This document shows positions 45,619-54,080 of a stretch of DNA of 64,000 nucleotides, piece after piece (position 1 is the stretch's first letter; the number at the start of each line of letters is the position of its first letter). Below the pieces are notes generated by a model, which saw only the letters and a list, made by a program, of their open reading frames with translations, did no database searches and was not told the DNA's origin. This stretch comes from DASQZK01 sp963771005 (GTDB lineage: Bacteria > Bacteroidota > Bacteroidia > Bacteroidales > GCA-2748055). Made by a program: the position numbers and the translations under genes. Location of the stretch: NCBI GenBank assembly GCA_963771005.1, contig CAVYRO010000002.1, forward strand, positions 992,001-1,056,000, given 5' to 3'.

Positions 45619-47517
45619 ATGGCTGACTATACACAGGATTTTTCGTTTTCGACCCTCAACAACAAGGTCATCTCGGGAATCAGTCCTCCGGTAAAGAATT
45701 ATTACATTTCCATGTCATTTCTTGCCCTTCTCATCGGTTGGGGCATCTTCTCCTGGATCTACCAGGTAAAAACGGGGATGGGAGTGGCCGGGATAAACCA
45801 TCCTGTTGGCTGGGGTGTTTACATCACCAATTTCGTATTCTGGGTGGGAATTGCTCATTCAGGTACCCTGATATCCGCCATCCTCTTCCTCGTCCGGTCA
45901 AAATGGCGTGATGCCGTATCAAGATCAACAGAAGCCATGACTGTTTTTGCCGTGATGACAGCCGGCCTCTTTCCACTCATCCATCTCGGAAGGGTGTGGG
46001 TATTTTATTTCATTCTCCCCTACCCCAACCAGCGGGCCCTGTATCCTAATTTCATGAGTCCACTGGTACTCGACCTGCTCGCCGTGATAACCTACCTTAC
46101 CGTGAGCATCATCTTTTTTTATTTCGGGCTTATCCCGGATACGGCCGCCGTAAGAGACCGCTTTGAAGAAAAACTGGGAAGCTGGCACTGGAAGACCCGC
46201 TTCCATAAGTTCATGTCGATGAACTGGTCGGGTACCCTGAGCCAATGGAGGCATTATAACAGGGCTTATCTTTATTTTGCCATGTTTGCAACACCGCTCG
46301 TGATCTCGGTGCATTCCATCGTATCGTGGGATTTCGCAGCCAGCCTTCTCCCGGGATGGCACTCCACGCTTTTTGCACCTTACTTTGTTGCAGGAGCGAT
46401 CCATTCCGGGCTCGCCATGGCATTGACCCTTATGATCCCGATGAGAAAATTCCTGAAAATGCAGGGGCTGATCACCGATAAACATCTCCAGGTGATAGCC
46501 AAACTAATGATACTTACTACGCTTATCCTGGCATACTCCTACATAGTTGAACCCTTCATCGAATTTTACACAGGCAGCGAGTTTCATATTCAGTTCGCCC
46601 AATGGAGAATGACCGGATATATGGCCTGGATCTATTATATGATCCTGGTTTGCAATGTAGCGGTGCCCCTGACCTTTCTTTTCCGTAAACCGAGAATAAA
46701 CATACGGTGGCTTTTCATCGCCTCACTGCTAGTGAACGTAGGCATGTGGTTCGAGCGGTTTATGATCGTCACCGGATCCACGGCCCATGATTTCATGCCT
46801 CACAACTGGGGAAAGTACGTCCCTACCTGGGTTGAGGTGAGCATCACCGTTGGCACGGCTGCTTTCTTCCTTTTTAATTTTATGCTGTTCGCCAAATTGC
46901 TGCCTGTCATTCCACTTGCCGATTTTAAGGATTACCTTCTGCGGGATAAACTGGAAACGCCGGAACCCTGTAAGGTAAAAAGAAAACATCCCCCGAAACT
47001 CAAGGGGGTCAATAATAAGCTTTACACATTTTCGTCTGCAAATAACCTTATCGGTGCGGTAAAAAGTTTGTGTGACAAAGGATTTTCAGAGATAGAGACA
47101 TTTTCACCTGTTAAGATAGCCGAGGTGGAAGAGATCCTGGGTGTCCGGAAAAGCCCGGTTCAGTATTGGACTGTGGGAGGCGCCATCGCAGGACTCCTCT
47201 CGGGCTTGTGGCTGACAGTGGGGAGTGTGAACATCTATGACCTGATCGTGGGTGGTAAGCCGCCTGTTCAACTCGTCCCGTTCGTGCTGGTTATGTTCGA
47301 GTTCACGATCCTCCTCGGATCCATCACAAATCTTGTGGCTGCAACAATCTATACCGGCCTGTATAAGAGAAAGCTCCATCCTTATTACAGGAAGGAATTC
47401 AGCAGCGGTACTTTCGGCTTACTCGTAAGTTTCGATAATTTCAAAGAAGAAGATATTGACCGGATCATTCAACCTATAACAGATTCTGAAAACCATGATC
47501 AACAGGAAAAGCCGTAA
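45619..47517 (+). CDS. actC: Alternative complex III subunits C and D fused (NrfD-like plus DUF3341-like)
   Basis: The 632-residue protein has two parts. Residues about 1-445 are an NrfD/PsrC-like quinol-binding subunit with about ten membrane helices and the motifs GVYITNFVFWVGIAHSGTLI and GWHSTLFAPYFVAGAIHSGL. Residues about 460-632 match ActD: YTFSSANNLIGAVKSLCDKG then EIETFSPVKIAEVEEIL, two helices (TVGGAIAGLLSGLWLTV and VLVMFEFTILLGSITNLVAA) and GTFGLLVSF. ActC and ActD are normally separate proteins. Fusing them would fix their ratio in the membrane. The gene overlaps actF by 23 bases. Confidence 0.92.
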   Translation: MADYTQDFSFSTLNNKVISGISPPVKNYYISMSFLALLIGWGIFSWIYQVKTGMGVAGINHPVGWGVYITNFVFWVGIAHSGTLISAILFLVRSKWRDAVSRSTEAMTVFAVMTAGLFPLIHLGRVWVFYFILPYPNQRALYPNFMSPLVLDLLAVITYLTVSIIFFYFGLIPDTAAVRDRFEEKLGSWHWKTRFHKFMSMNWSGTLSQWRHYNRAYLYFAMFATPLVISVHSIVSWDFAASLLPGWHSTLFAPYFVAGAIHSGLAMALTLMIPMRKFLKMQGLITDKHLQVIAKLMILTTLILAYSYIVEPFIEFYTGSEFHIQFAQWRMTGYMAWIYYMILVCNVAVPLTFLFRKPRINIRWLFIASLLVNVGMWFERFMIVTGSTAHDFMPHNWGKYVPTWVEVSITVGTAAFFLFNFMLFAKLLPVIPLADFKDYLLRDKLETPEPCKVKRKHPPKLKGVNNKLYTFSSANNLIGAVKSLCDKGFSEIETFSPVKIAEVEEILGVRKSPVQYWTVGGAIAGLLSGLWLTVGSVNIYDLIVGGKPPVQLVPFVLVMFEFTILLGSITNLVAATIYTGLYKRKLHPYYRKEFSSGTFGLLVSFDNFKEEDIDRIIQPITDSENHDQQEKP

Positions 47518-48562
47518 TTTTGCCGTTGCATCCGGGGCGCTGGCAGCCATATTCATCCTGATCTGGGTCCTGTTCTCTTTCCGGCATGACGGGACCCGGG
47601 CATGGCATGCGCTCCTGATCAATTACCTGTTTTTCACCTCCCTTGCAGGAGGTCTCGTGGTATGGCCTGCCGTAGTTGTCAATGCTTACGGGCATTGGAT
47701 GGGCATTCATGAACGCGTTTGCTGGACAGGACTTTCCTTTGCAATTCCTTCCTTAATCATGCTCATCATCCTCTGGATCGGTTCGGGGGAATGGGTTCCC
47801 TGGAAACTGCCGTATGACCATGGCGAATGGTGGGTCAATAACACCTTCCTGTTTATGAGGAATGTTGCCGGCCAGCTATTTTTCTGGGCATTTGCCCATT
47901 GGGTTTACAGGCGGCGCAACAGGCCGGGTTTCAGACGTAGAGGCGCCTGGCTGATCTTCATATATGCCATTGTTTTCTCTCTCCTGGGTTTCGATTTCAT
48001 TATGGCACTTGACCGGGAATGGTACAGCATGATGATCGGCGGGTATTATTTTGTAAGCGGGATGTACCTTGCCATGGCTGCCTGGATCCTTCTGAGTATT
48101 TTTATAAATACACCCGGGACCAAACAACTGCATGACATGGGCAAGCTTCTTATCGCATTTTGCATGCTCACCACATATCTTATGTTCAGCCAGCTCTTCC
48201 CGATCTGGTACGAGAATTTACCGCATGAAGCAGGTTACCTCGTTCCCCGGATGAACCTGGCCTTTAAAAACATAAGCCGCCTTTTGCTGGTGATGGTATA
48301 TATAGGGCCGATCGCCATGCTTCTGCCAACCACCACAAAAAAGAATTTTGTGGTACTTGGGATAATCGCCCTGATTATTCTGTCGGGAATGTGGATTGAA
48401 CGCTGGTGGCTTGTCTCGGCAGTTTTCGAAAAAGAAAAACTGCTTTTCGGATGGACAGAGATCCTTCCTGCCGCAGCCTTTCTGGCCATACTTTTATCGG
48501 GAGTCAGCCTGAGCATGCCCCGGATCGCCAGGTTTTTCAAACAGGAGGAGATAATGCAATGA
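47495..48562 (+). CDS. actF: Alternative complex III subunit F-like membrane protein
   Basis: The 355-residue protein has about ten membrane helices in the manner of the second NrfD-like ACIII subunit. It carries LLINYLFFTSLAGGLVVWPA, PYDHGEWWVNNTFLFMRNV, GFDFIMALDREWYSMMIGGYY and a C-terminal WIERWWLVSAVFEKE. The segment ALDxxWYSxxxGxYxFxxG is typical of ActF. It would form the proton-related membrane half opposite ActC. Its start lies within the last 23 bases of actCD and its TGA overlaps the next ATG. Confidence 0.88.
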   Translation: MINRKSRNFAVASGALAAIFILIWVLFSFRHDGTRAWHALLINYLFFTSLAGGLVVWPAVVVNAYGHWMGIHERVCWTGLSFAIPSLIMLIILWIGSGEWVPWKLPYDHGEWWVNNTFLFMRNVAGQLFFWAFAHWVYRRRNRPGFRRRGAWLIFIYAIVFSLLGFDFIMALDREWYSMMIGGYYFVSGMYLAMAAWILLSIFINTPGTKQLHDMGKLLIAFCMLTTYLMFSQLFPIWYENLPHEAGYLVPRMNLAFKNISRLLLVMVYIGPIAMLLPTTTKKNFVVLGIIALIILSGMWIERWWLVSAVFEKEKLLFGWTEILPAAAFLAILLSGVSLSMPRIARFFKQEEIMQ

Positions 48563-49089
48563 AAATAAAGTCATACATAACAGCCAACCGGCATCAGTTC
48601 ACCTTTATGCTGATGATATTCGCATTCCTTATCCTGCTGGTATGGTTGTATGGCTTCCGCTACCAGTCACGTATTGGTCCGGAACAGCCTATTCCCTTCA
48701 GTCACCTCATCCACGCCAACAACAAGGAGATCAGTTGCGTCTTTTGCCATGACGGAACGCTGAAAACAGGGCCGGCCGGCATACCCCCGCTGGAAAGGTG
48801 TATGCTGTGCCATTCCAGGGTCATCATTCATCATCCGGAGATCGAGAAACTCCATGCCTATTATAATTCCGGTACCCCTGTGGAGTGGATAAGGGTTGAA
48901 GAAATACCTGATTTTGTCTACTTCAATCATTCCCTCCATGTGTTCCGCCAGATAGACTGTTCTGAATGTCATGGGGATATAAGGAAAATGGACAGAGTGG
49001 AGGTAGTCAACCAGTTTAAAATGGGTTTTTGCATAAATTGCCACGAAGAAAAAGGGGCAAGTACGGATTGTTTTACCTGTCATCGTTAA
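48559..49089 (+). CDS. actA: Pentaheme c-type cytochrome, ActA-like
   Basis: The ATG at 48559 overlaps the actF stop (ATGA), so I prefer it to a longer in-frame extension that would begin inside actF. The 176-residue protein has one N-terminal membrane helix (about 12-30) and five heme motifs: CVFCH, CMLCH, CSECH, CINCH and CFTCH. Additional His residues (FSHLIH, FNHSLH, HHPE) are likely axial ligands. Heme count and position fit ActA, the periplasmic pentaheme subunit of ACIII. It is far shorter than the canonical ActA of several hundred residues and has only the heme domain, so the assignment is by context. Confidence 0.8.
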   Translation: MKIKSYITANRHQFTFMLMIFAFLILLVWLYGFRYQSRIGPEQPIPFSHLIHANNKEISCVFCHDGTLKTGPAGIPPLERCMLCHSRVIIHHPEIEKLHAYYNSGTPVEWIRVEEIPDFVYFNHSLHVFRQIDCSECHGDIRKMDRVEVVNQFKMGFCINCHEEKGASTDCFTCHR

Positions 49090-49092
49090 ATT

Positions 49093-50481
49093 ATGTTCGA
49101 ATTTACCAGGAAACCTAAAAGTGCAGCTCTTGCATTTATCATCGCCGGCGCAGTATGGCTAGTGATCGGCACCTTGTACGGGCTGCTCTCGGCGATCCAT
49201 CTCATGGCCCCGGAATTCATTCACAATGTCCCGGCTTTTGTTTTTGGCAGGATCCGCCCCATACACGTGAACACGGTATTATACGGTTTTGTCGTGTCCA
49301 CCTTCTTTGGTGCGGGACTTTATTACACTCCGGCCCTGCTGAAAAGGCACTTATGGTCGGAGCCCCTTGCATGGCTTAGTTTTTTCCTCTGGAACCTCAC
49401 GGTTTTAAGCGGGCCGGTGACATTCTCCATGGGGATGTCGCAGGGCCGGGAGTACTCTGAATACATCTGGATCTTTGATGTGGTGCTGGTGCTTGCCGTG
49501 TTTACGCTTATTCTCAACCTGATCATGACCATTTATCACCGGGTTGAAAATCTTCTGTATGTATCGGTGTGGTATTTCACCGGCAGCCTTCTCTGGATCG
49601 GGGGCAGTTATATCCTGGGGAATGTTATGTGGAATCCTCCCACAGGCGCTCTTCCCGGCATACTGGATTCCATATTCCTCTGGTTCTATGCACATGTCCT
49701 GCCTGGCCTTCTGCTAACACCACTGGCCATTGGCGCTGCATATTTCGTGATCCCCAGGGTCACACGTACACCCCTCTATTCGCATACCCTCTCCATCCTC
49801 GGCTTCTGGACGCTGATCACCCTTTACTCCCACATCGGCGGACATCATCTTTTGCAGGCGCCGGTACCGGGTTGGCTCAAAACAATTGCCGTGGTAGATT
49901 CGCTCCTGATGTTCCTACCTGTGCTCATCGTCATTGTGAACCTCTGGATGACCTGGCGGGGAAAAGGACAAATGCTGATGCGGGATGTTGCGGGAAGGTG
50001 GGTTGCCATGGGGATTTTCTGGTACCTGCTTACCGGAATCCAGGGATCACTCCAGTCCCTCCCTACCCTGCAGAAAATAACCCATTTCAATAACTGGACC
50101 ATCGGGCATGCACATATCGCCGTACTGGGTTTTTCCGGTTTTATTGCCTTCGGGGTTGTATGGCACGTTCTCCCGCTTATCACGGGCAGAAAACTTTTTT
50201 CCGAGAAGCTGGCCAATTTCCAGTTTATCCTGGTCATGACCGGCCTTACGGGATTTTTTATCGTACTTACAATCGCCGGACTCATCCAGGGGGAGGCCTG
50301 GTATAACGGTGAAGTGGTCTACAGGGTGCTTCCGGAACTAAATGTCTATATGGCGCTGAGGGCGGGCCTCGGTATCCTGATAATCGCGGCCGCATTTATC
50401 AATCTCTACATTATAATCAGAACAGCCCGGCCCGGCAGGGTACCCGGAGAAGTACTGGTTTTAAAGCAGGAAACAATATGA
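49093..50481 (+). CDS. ccoN: cbb3-type cytochrome c oxidase subunit I
   Basis: The 462-residue protein has twelve membrane helices and the heme-copper ligands of CcoN. The low-spin heme ligand is in RPIHVNTVLYGFV (helix 2). The CuB ligands are in WFYAHVLPGLLL and IGGHHLLQAPVPGWL, and the paired heme ligands in WTIGHAHIAVLGF (helix 10). A Tyr in AAYFVIPRVTR sits where cbb3 oxidases have the catalytic Tyr. It reduces O2 to water using c-type electrons. It is 3 bases after the pentaheme cytochrome gene and overlaps ccoO by 4 bases. Confidence 0.93.
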   Translation: MFEFTRKPKSAALAFIIAGAVWLVIGTLYGLLSAIHLMAPEFIHNVPAFVFGRIRPIHVNTVLYGFVVSTFFGAGLYYTPALLKRHLWSEPLAWLSFFLWNLTVLSGPVTFSMGMSQGREYSEYIWIFDVVLVLAVFTLILNLIMTIYHRVENLLYVSVWYFTGSLLWIGGSYILGNVMWNPPTGALPGILDSIFLWFYAHVLPGLLLTPLAIGAAYFVIPRVTRTPLYSHTLSILGFWTLITLYSHIGGHHLLQAPVPGWLKTIAVVDSLLMFLPVLIVIVNLWMTWRGKGQMLMRDVAGRWVAMGIFWYLLTGIQGSLQSLPTLQKITHFNNWTIGHAHIAVLGFSGFIAFGVVWHVLPLITGRKLFSEKLANFQFILVMTGLTGFFIVLTIAGLIQGEAWYNGEVVYRVLPELNVYMALRAGLGILIIAAAFINLYIIIRTARPGRVPGEVLVLKQETI

Positions 50482-51479
50482 AAATGTCTCCCAACATATT
50501 TATCATCGGCAGTATCCTTGTCTGGGCTGCTTCAATATCCATTATGGTGATATTCCCTGCCATTAACATTAAGGAGAAACCATCCGATAACTGGCAGCCG
50601 ATGACAGAATTGGAAAAGGAAGGCAATCACTTATATGTCGTCAATGGATGCAGCTATTGCCACTCGATGTATATCCGGCCTTATGACTGGGGCGTCGGTG
50701 CAGAACGGATTGCACAGATGGGGGATTATTATGGCCAGCAGCCTGCCATTCTCGGTTCCGAGAGAACAGGACCTGATCTTTCCCAGGAAGGTGGCGAACA
50801 TCCCGATGACTGGCATAAGGCTCATTTCAGGAATCCAAGGTATACAAACCCAATGTCATTAATGCCTGACTGGGAATTCCTGGGAGAGGATAAAATAGAG
50901 AAATTGACTGCGTACGTGCAATATCTCGGCGGAAAAGAGGCAGAATTCAGGGTTGAGAGGCAGCGCCATTGGAAAGAAGAAGCCGTGAAAGCCTATATGG
51001 CAGGCCCCGATTCAAACATAGCCTGGATCCATTCAGAGGTACCGGAAGTATGGAGAAAGATGCCCAATCCATACCCTGCTACTGAACCGGCCCTGCTCCG
51101 CGGGAAGAATATTTACCAGGAATTTTGCATTAACTGCCACGGCCCTGTAGGTGACGGAAACGGACCCGCCGCAGCCTGGCTTATGCCCACTCCATTGAAT
51201 TTCACCACCTTGAGACGAAATCTTATTGATGGAAAATATATCGGCGGTATCCTCTACTACCAAATTATGAACGGTATCACCGGAACGGCGATGCCTTATT
51301 TTAAGAAGGCGCTTGAATCGGAAAAGATTTGGGATGTATCAAATTTCGTGGCAGTGGAATTCCTGGGATATACAGATGCAGATATGGCACCCGAAGGTAT
51401 CGATGCGGCCTACGAAGGAGATTGGAAAAATAATTTTCCCAATCCTGATTCACTGACAAAAGAACTTGACAAAAAATAA
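50478..51479 (+). CDS. ccoO: cbb3 oxidase subunit II with a second cytochrome c domain (CcoO-like fusion)
   Basis: The 333-residue protein has an N-terminal anchor helix. The CcoO domain has heme motif CSYCHSMYIRPYDWG (about 57), then GSERTGPDLSQEGG, DDWHKAHFRNPR and the axial Met in NPMSLMPDW. The second heme domain (about 210-300) has CINCHGPVGDGNGP and axial Met in GTAMPYF. Ordinary CcoO has one heme; this one has two, which may replace part of CcoP, whose gene is not seen. Electrons probably enter here from the ACIII cytochromes. The ATG overlaps the ccoN stop. Confidence 0.9.
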   Translation: MKMSPNIFIIGSILVWAASISIMVIFPAINIKEKPSDNWQPMTELEKEGNHLYVVNGCSYCHSMYIRPYDWGVGAERIAQMGDYYGQQPAILGSERTGPDLSQEGGEHPDDWHKAHFRNPRYTNPMSLMPDWEFLGEDKIEKLTAYVQYLGGKEAEFRVERQRHWKEEAVKAYMAGPDSNIAWIHSEVPEVWRKMPNPYPATEPALLRGKNIYQEFCINCHGPVGDGNGPAAAWLMPTPLNFTTLRRNLIDGKYIGGILYYQIMNGITGTAMPYFKKALESEKIWDVSNFVAVEFLGYTDADMAPEGIDAAYEGDWKNNFPNPDSLTKELDKK

Positions 51480-51652
51480 TGGATGTAGTAAAAATTTACC
51501 AGATACTGGGGATAGTTTACCCATTGGTGCTTATCCTTCTCTCCGTCTTGATGATCATCTGGGCGGTGAAGAAAGGCCAGTTCACATCGCAGGGTCGTGC
51601 ATCTTCCCTGCCTCTCGAAGTCGAAGAAGATAAAGATTTGGAAAACAGATAA
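51479..51652 (+). CDS. ccoS: Small CcoS-like cbb3 assembly protein
   Basis: The 57-residue protein starts at ATG 51479, which overlaps the preceding stop (TAATG). It reads MDVVKIYQILGIVYPLVLIL, with one membrane helix, then IIWAVKKGQFTSQGRASSLP and an acidic tail. The AVKKGQF motif after a single helix is that of CcoS, a small protein needed for cofactor insertion into cbb3 oxidase. The two copper or heme maturation genes that usually accompany it (ccoG, ccoI) are not in the window. Confidence 0.75.
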   Translation: MDVVKIYQILGIVYPLVLILLSVLMIIWAVKKGQFTSQGRASSLPLEVEEDKDLENR

Positions 51653-51662
51653 TTCATTGAGT

Positions 51663-51923
51663 ATGTTTCAGTATGAAATTTTGCGAAACCGGTGGGTCAT
51701 CCTGATGCTCTTTACAGGGCTTGTACTCCTGTTGATCATAGCACTCTTTTTCCTGGATTATTTCACTCCCAGGAAAGTAAGCGAAGAAAAGCCGGACGAG
51801 TATGAAACTCACCTATCCGCCTGGGAGGGAATTCCCTGGGGTCTGAAGGCTGTCATTGGAATTATCCTGATCTTCGCGGTCAGCTACAGCATTTACGCGA
51901 TCATTCATCCTAACAGCTGGTAA
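51663..51923 (+). CDS. Small two-helix membrane protein in the oxidase operon
   Basis: I take the ATG at 51663 (86 residues); an extension to 51597 would overlap ccoS. It has an N-terminal basic part (MFQYEILRNRW), helix 1 at about 12-32 (ILMLFTGLVLLLIIALFFL), a polar connector (FTPRKVSEEKPDEYETHLSA) and helix 2 at about 62-78. I do not recognise the family. Position and size suggest a structural subunit of the ACIII-cbb3 assembly. It lies 10 bases after ccoS and 1 base before the next gene. Confidence 0.65.
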   Translation: MFQYEILRNRWVILMLFTGLVLLLIIALFFLDYFTPRKVSEEKPDEYETHLSAWEGIPWGLKAVIGIILIFAVSYSIYAIIHPNSW

Positions 51924-51924
51924 T

Positions 51925-52287
51925 ATGGCACAGTACGAGGAACATTGGGAATGGAGCCTGCGGGCAAGCTGGATCTTTATCCTGTCACTTTCAGCCGGTT
52001 TGCTCGGATGGGCCATGCTTATGATGACACAGGTGAAGGATGTGCCCAGGGAATGGGATTTTGGCAACCTCGAATTCACTCCGGCAGCCTCAGTATATTC
52101 TACGCATGTTCCGTCGAGTAACCCGGATGACCTGGAAAAAACAATACTCAATAAAAAAGGACCCGCGGAATTTACCAAATCCGGAAAAATGCCAGAAAAC
52201 AAAATGATCGAACCGCTGCCAGAAGGAATACCTATGGAGGATCTTAACGGCAATGAAATTGATACAACAAAAAATCAGCAGAAGTGA
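51925..52287 (+). CDS. Single-helix membrane protein in the oxidase operon
   Basis: The 120-residue protein has one membrane helix at about 14-34 (SWIFILSLSAGLLGWAMLMM). A periplasmic tail follows with VPREWDFGNLEFTPAASVYS and a charged end. It lacks heme or metal motifs. The tail has a rare conserved-looking DVPREWDFG segment. I do not recognise it. The gene is 1 base after the two-helix protein and its stop overlaps the next GTG. Confidence 0.6.
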   Translation: MAQYEEHWEWSLRASWIFILSLSAGLLGWAMLMMTQVKDVPREWDFGNLEFTPAASVYSTHVPSSNPDDLEKTILNKKGPAEFTKSGKMPENKMIEPLPEGIPMEDLNGNEIDTTKNQQK

Positions 52288-52775
52288 ATAAACAGATAGC
52301 CATTTCCATCCTGGTCTTTACCGCAGTGGCCTTCATCGTCACAGCTATTCTCCTTTTGACAGGTCCCCGGATGAAAACGCAGTCTTCCATCCGCACCTTT
52401 GAAGCCAGGGCTTCCCTGCCCCCTGAGGATATCGTCACTTTTTATGAAAATGAGAATGATCTCGATCGCGAAGGGATCCATGTTTTACCACCGGCGAGTC
52501 CTGAAAACATTCAGAAAGGAAAAGTTTATTACGGCTATTACTGCGTCTTCTGCCATGGGGAGAACGGACAGGGTAACGGGCCTGTGGGGGAAAGTTATAT
52601 GCCACGGCCGGCCGATCTCAACCTGACCTATCGTAAGGATTTCAATGTGCAGGGACTCTATGAAGCTTCCTTTACGGGTCCCGGCCACGAAGAAGTGCTG
52701 AAAAGGGTGGTTCCCTTTAAACACAGGGAATACCTCCTGCTGTATATCCGGCATCAGTTCGGTCCGGGGCGATGA
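52284..52775 (+). CDS. actE: Monoheme c-type cytochrome, ActE-like
   Basis: The start is the GTG at 52284, overlapping the previous TGA. The 163-residue protein has one N-terminal helix (about 5-25) and a cytochrome c domain with CVFCHGENGQGNGPVG (heme at about 88) followed by ESYMPRPADLNL. ACIII contains one monoheme subunit (ActE), and this gene closes the operon. There is no Met near the C-terminus where class I cytochromes have their axial Met; His in GPGHEEV or FKHREY may serve instead. It is the last gene before the 2.2 kb repeat block. Confidence 0.78.
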   Translation: MNKQIAISILVFTAVAFIVTAILLLTGPRMKTQSSIRTFEARASLPPEDIVTFYENENDLDREGIHVLPPASPENIQKGKVYYGYYCVFCHGENGQGNGPVGESYMPRPADLNLTYRKDFNVQGLYEASFTGPGHEEVLKRVVPFKHREYLLLYIRHQFGPGR

Positions 52776-52889
52776 TGAATGAGGAAGATGAATGTGAAAG
52801 GAGAAAGAGGGAACACGAATGGTCGCAAATTTTGACAGATTCCGGTGGCTATCGGAACGGGTTTTTTAGTAGAGGGGATTGTCTGAAGA

Positions 52890-54080
52890 TGGTTTGAGAT
52901 GGTTTGAAAGAAGAGGAACGCGGATTGAAACGGATTTTGACGGATAATCGCGGATTTTATTGTTTGAAATGGTTTGAAATGGTTTGAAATGGTTTGAATT
53001 GGTTTGAGATGGTTTGAGATGGTTTGATATGGTTTCAGGGAGTTTCACCACAGATTTCACAGATTATCACAGAAAAAGTTGAATCAGATGGTTTGAAATG
53101 GTTTGAGATGGTTTGAAATGGTTTGAAATGGTTTGAGATGGTTTGATATGGTTTCAGGGAGTTTCACCACAGATTTCACAGATTATCACAGAAAAAGTTG
53201 AATCAGATGGTTTGAAATGGTTTGAAATGGTTTGATATGGTTTGAGATGGTTTGAGATGGTTTGATATGGTTTCAGGGAGTTTCACCACAGATTTCACAG
53301 ATTATCACAGAAAAAGTTGAATCAGATGGTTTGAAATGGTTTGAAATGGTTTGAGATGGTTTGAGATGGTTTGAGATGGTTTGATATGGTTTCAGGGAGT
53401 TTCACCACAGATTTCACAGATTATCACAGAAAAAGTTGAATCAGATGGTTTGAAATGGTTTGAAATGGTTTGAATTGGTTTGAGATGGTTTGAAGGTTTG
53501 AATGGTTTCAGGGAGTTTCACCACAGATTTCACAGATTATCACAGAAAAAGTTGAATCAGATGGTTTGAAATGGTTTGAATTGGTTTGAAATGGTTTGAG
53601 ATGGTGTGAGATGGTTTGAGATGGTTTGAAATGGTTTGAGATGGTTTGAAATGGTTTGATATGGTTTGATATGGTTTCAGGGAGTTTCACCACAGATTTC
53701 ACAGATTATCACAGAAAAAGTTGAATCAGATGGTTTGAAATGGTTTGAAATGTTTTGAATTGGTTTGAGATGGTTTGAGATGGTTTGAGATGGTTTGATA
53801 TGGTTTCAGGGAGTTTCACCACAGATTTCACAGATTATCACAGAAAAAGTTGAATCAGATGGTTTGAAATGGTTTGAATTGGTTTGAATTGGTTTGAGAT
53901 GGTTGAGATGGTTTGAGATGGTTTGATATGGTTTCAGGGAGTTTCACCACAGATTTCACAGATTATCACAGAAAAAGTTGAATCAGATGGTTTGAAATGG
54001 TTTGAATTGGTTTGAGATGGTTTGAGATGGTTTGAGATGGTTTGAAATGGTTTGAAATGGTTTGAGATGGTTTGAGATGC
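52890..54080. repeat. Higher-order minisatellite: 10-base units within 116-169 base units
   Basis: The basic unit is ATGGTTTGAA with the last two bases varying (AA, AG, AT, TT). At eight places the array is interrupted by the same segment of about 58 bases, which contains GTTTCAGGGAGTTTCACCAC, AGATTTCACAGATTATCACA and GAAAAAGTTGAATCAGATGG. These segments begin at 53032, 53151, 53270, 53389, 53505, 53674, 53803 and 53931, so the spacing is 119, 119, 119, 116, 169, 129 and 128 bases. Exact spacing in the first copies points to recent unequal crossing-over or slippage. Confidence 0.92.

Noticed and set aside
48406..48558. Upstream start of the pentaheme cytochrome gene
   Set aside because: The extra 51 residues lie inside actF in another frame and lack a signal; the ATGA overlap at 48559 is the better start.
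52866..53702. Short minus-strand frames rich in NHFKPFQT
   Set aside because: These are translations of the 10-base minisatellite.
52890..54080. CRISPR-like spacing of a conserved segment eight times
   Set aside because: The sequences between the conserved segments are themselves 10-base repeats, not unique spacers, and no cas gene is present.
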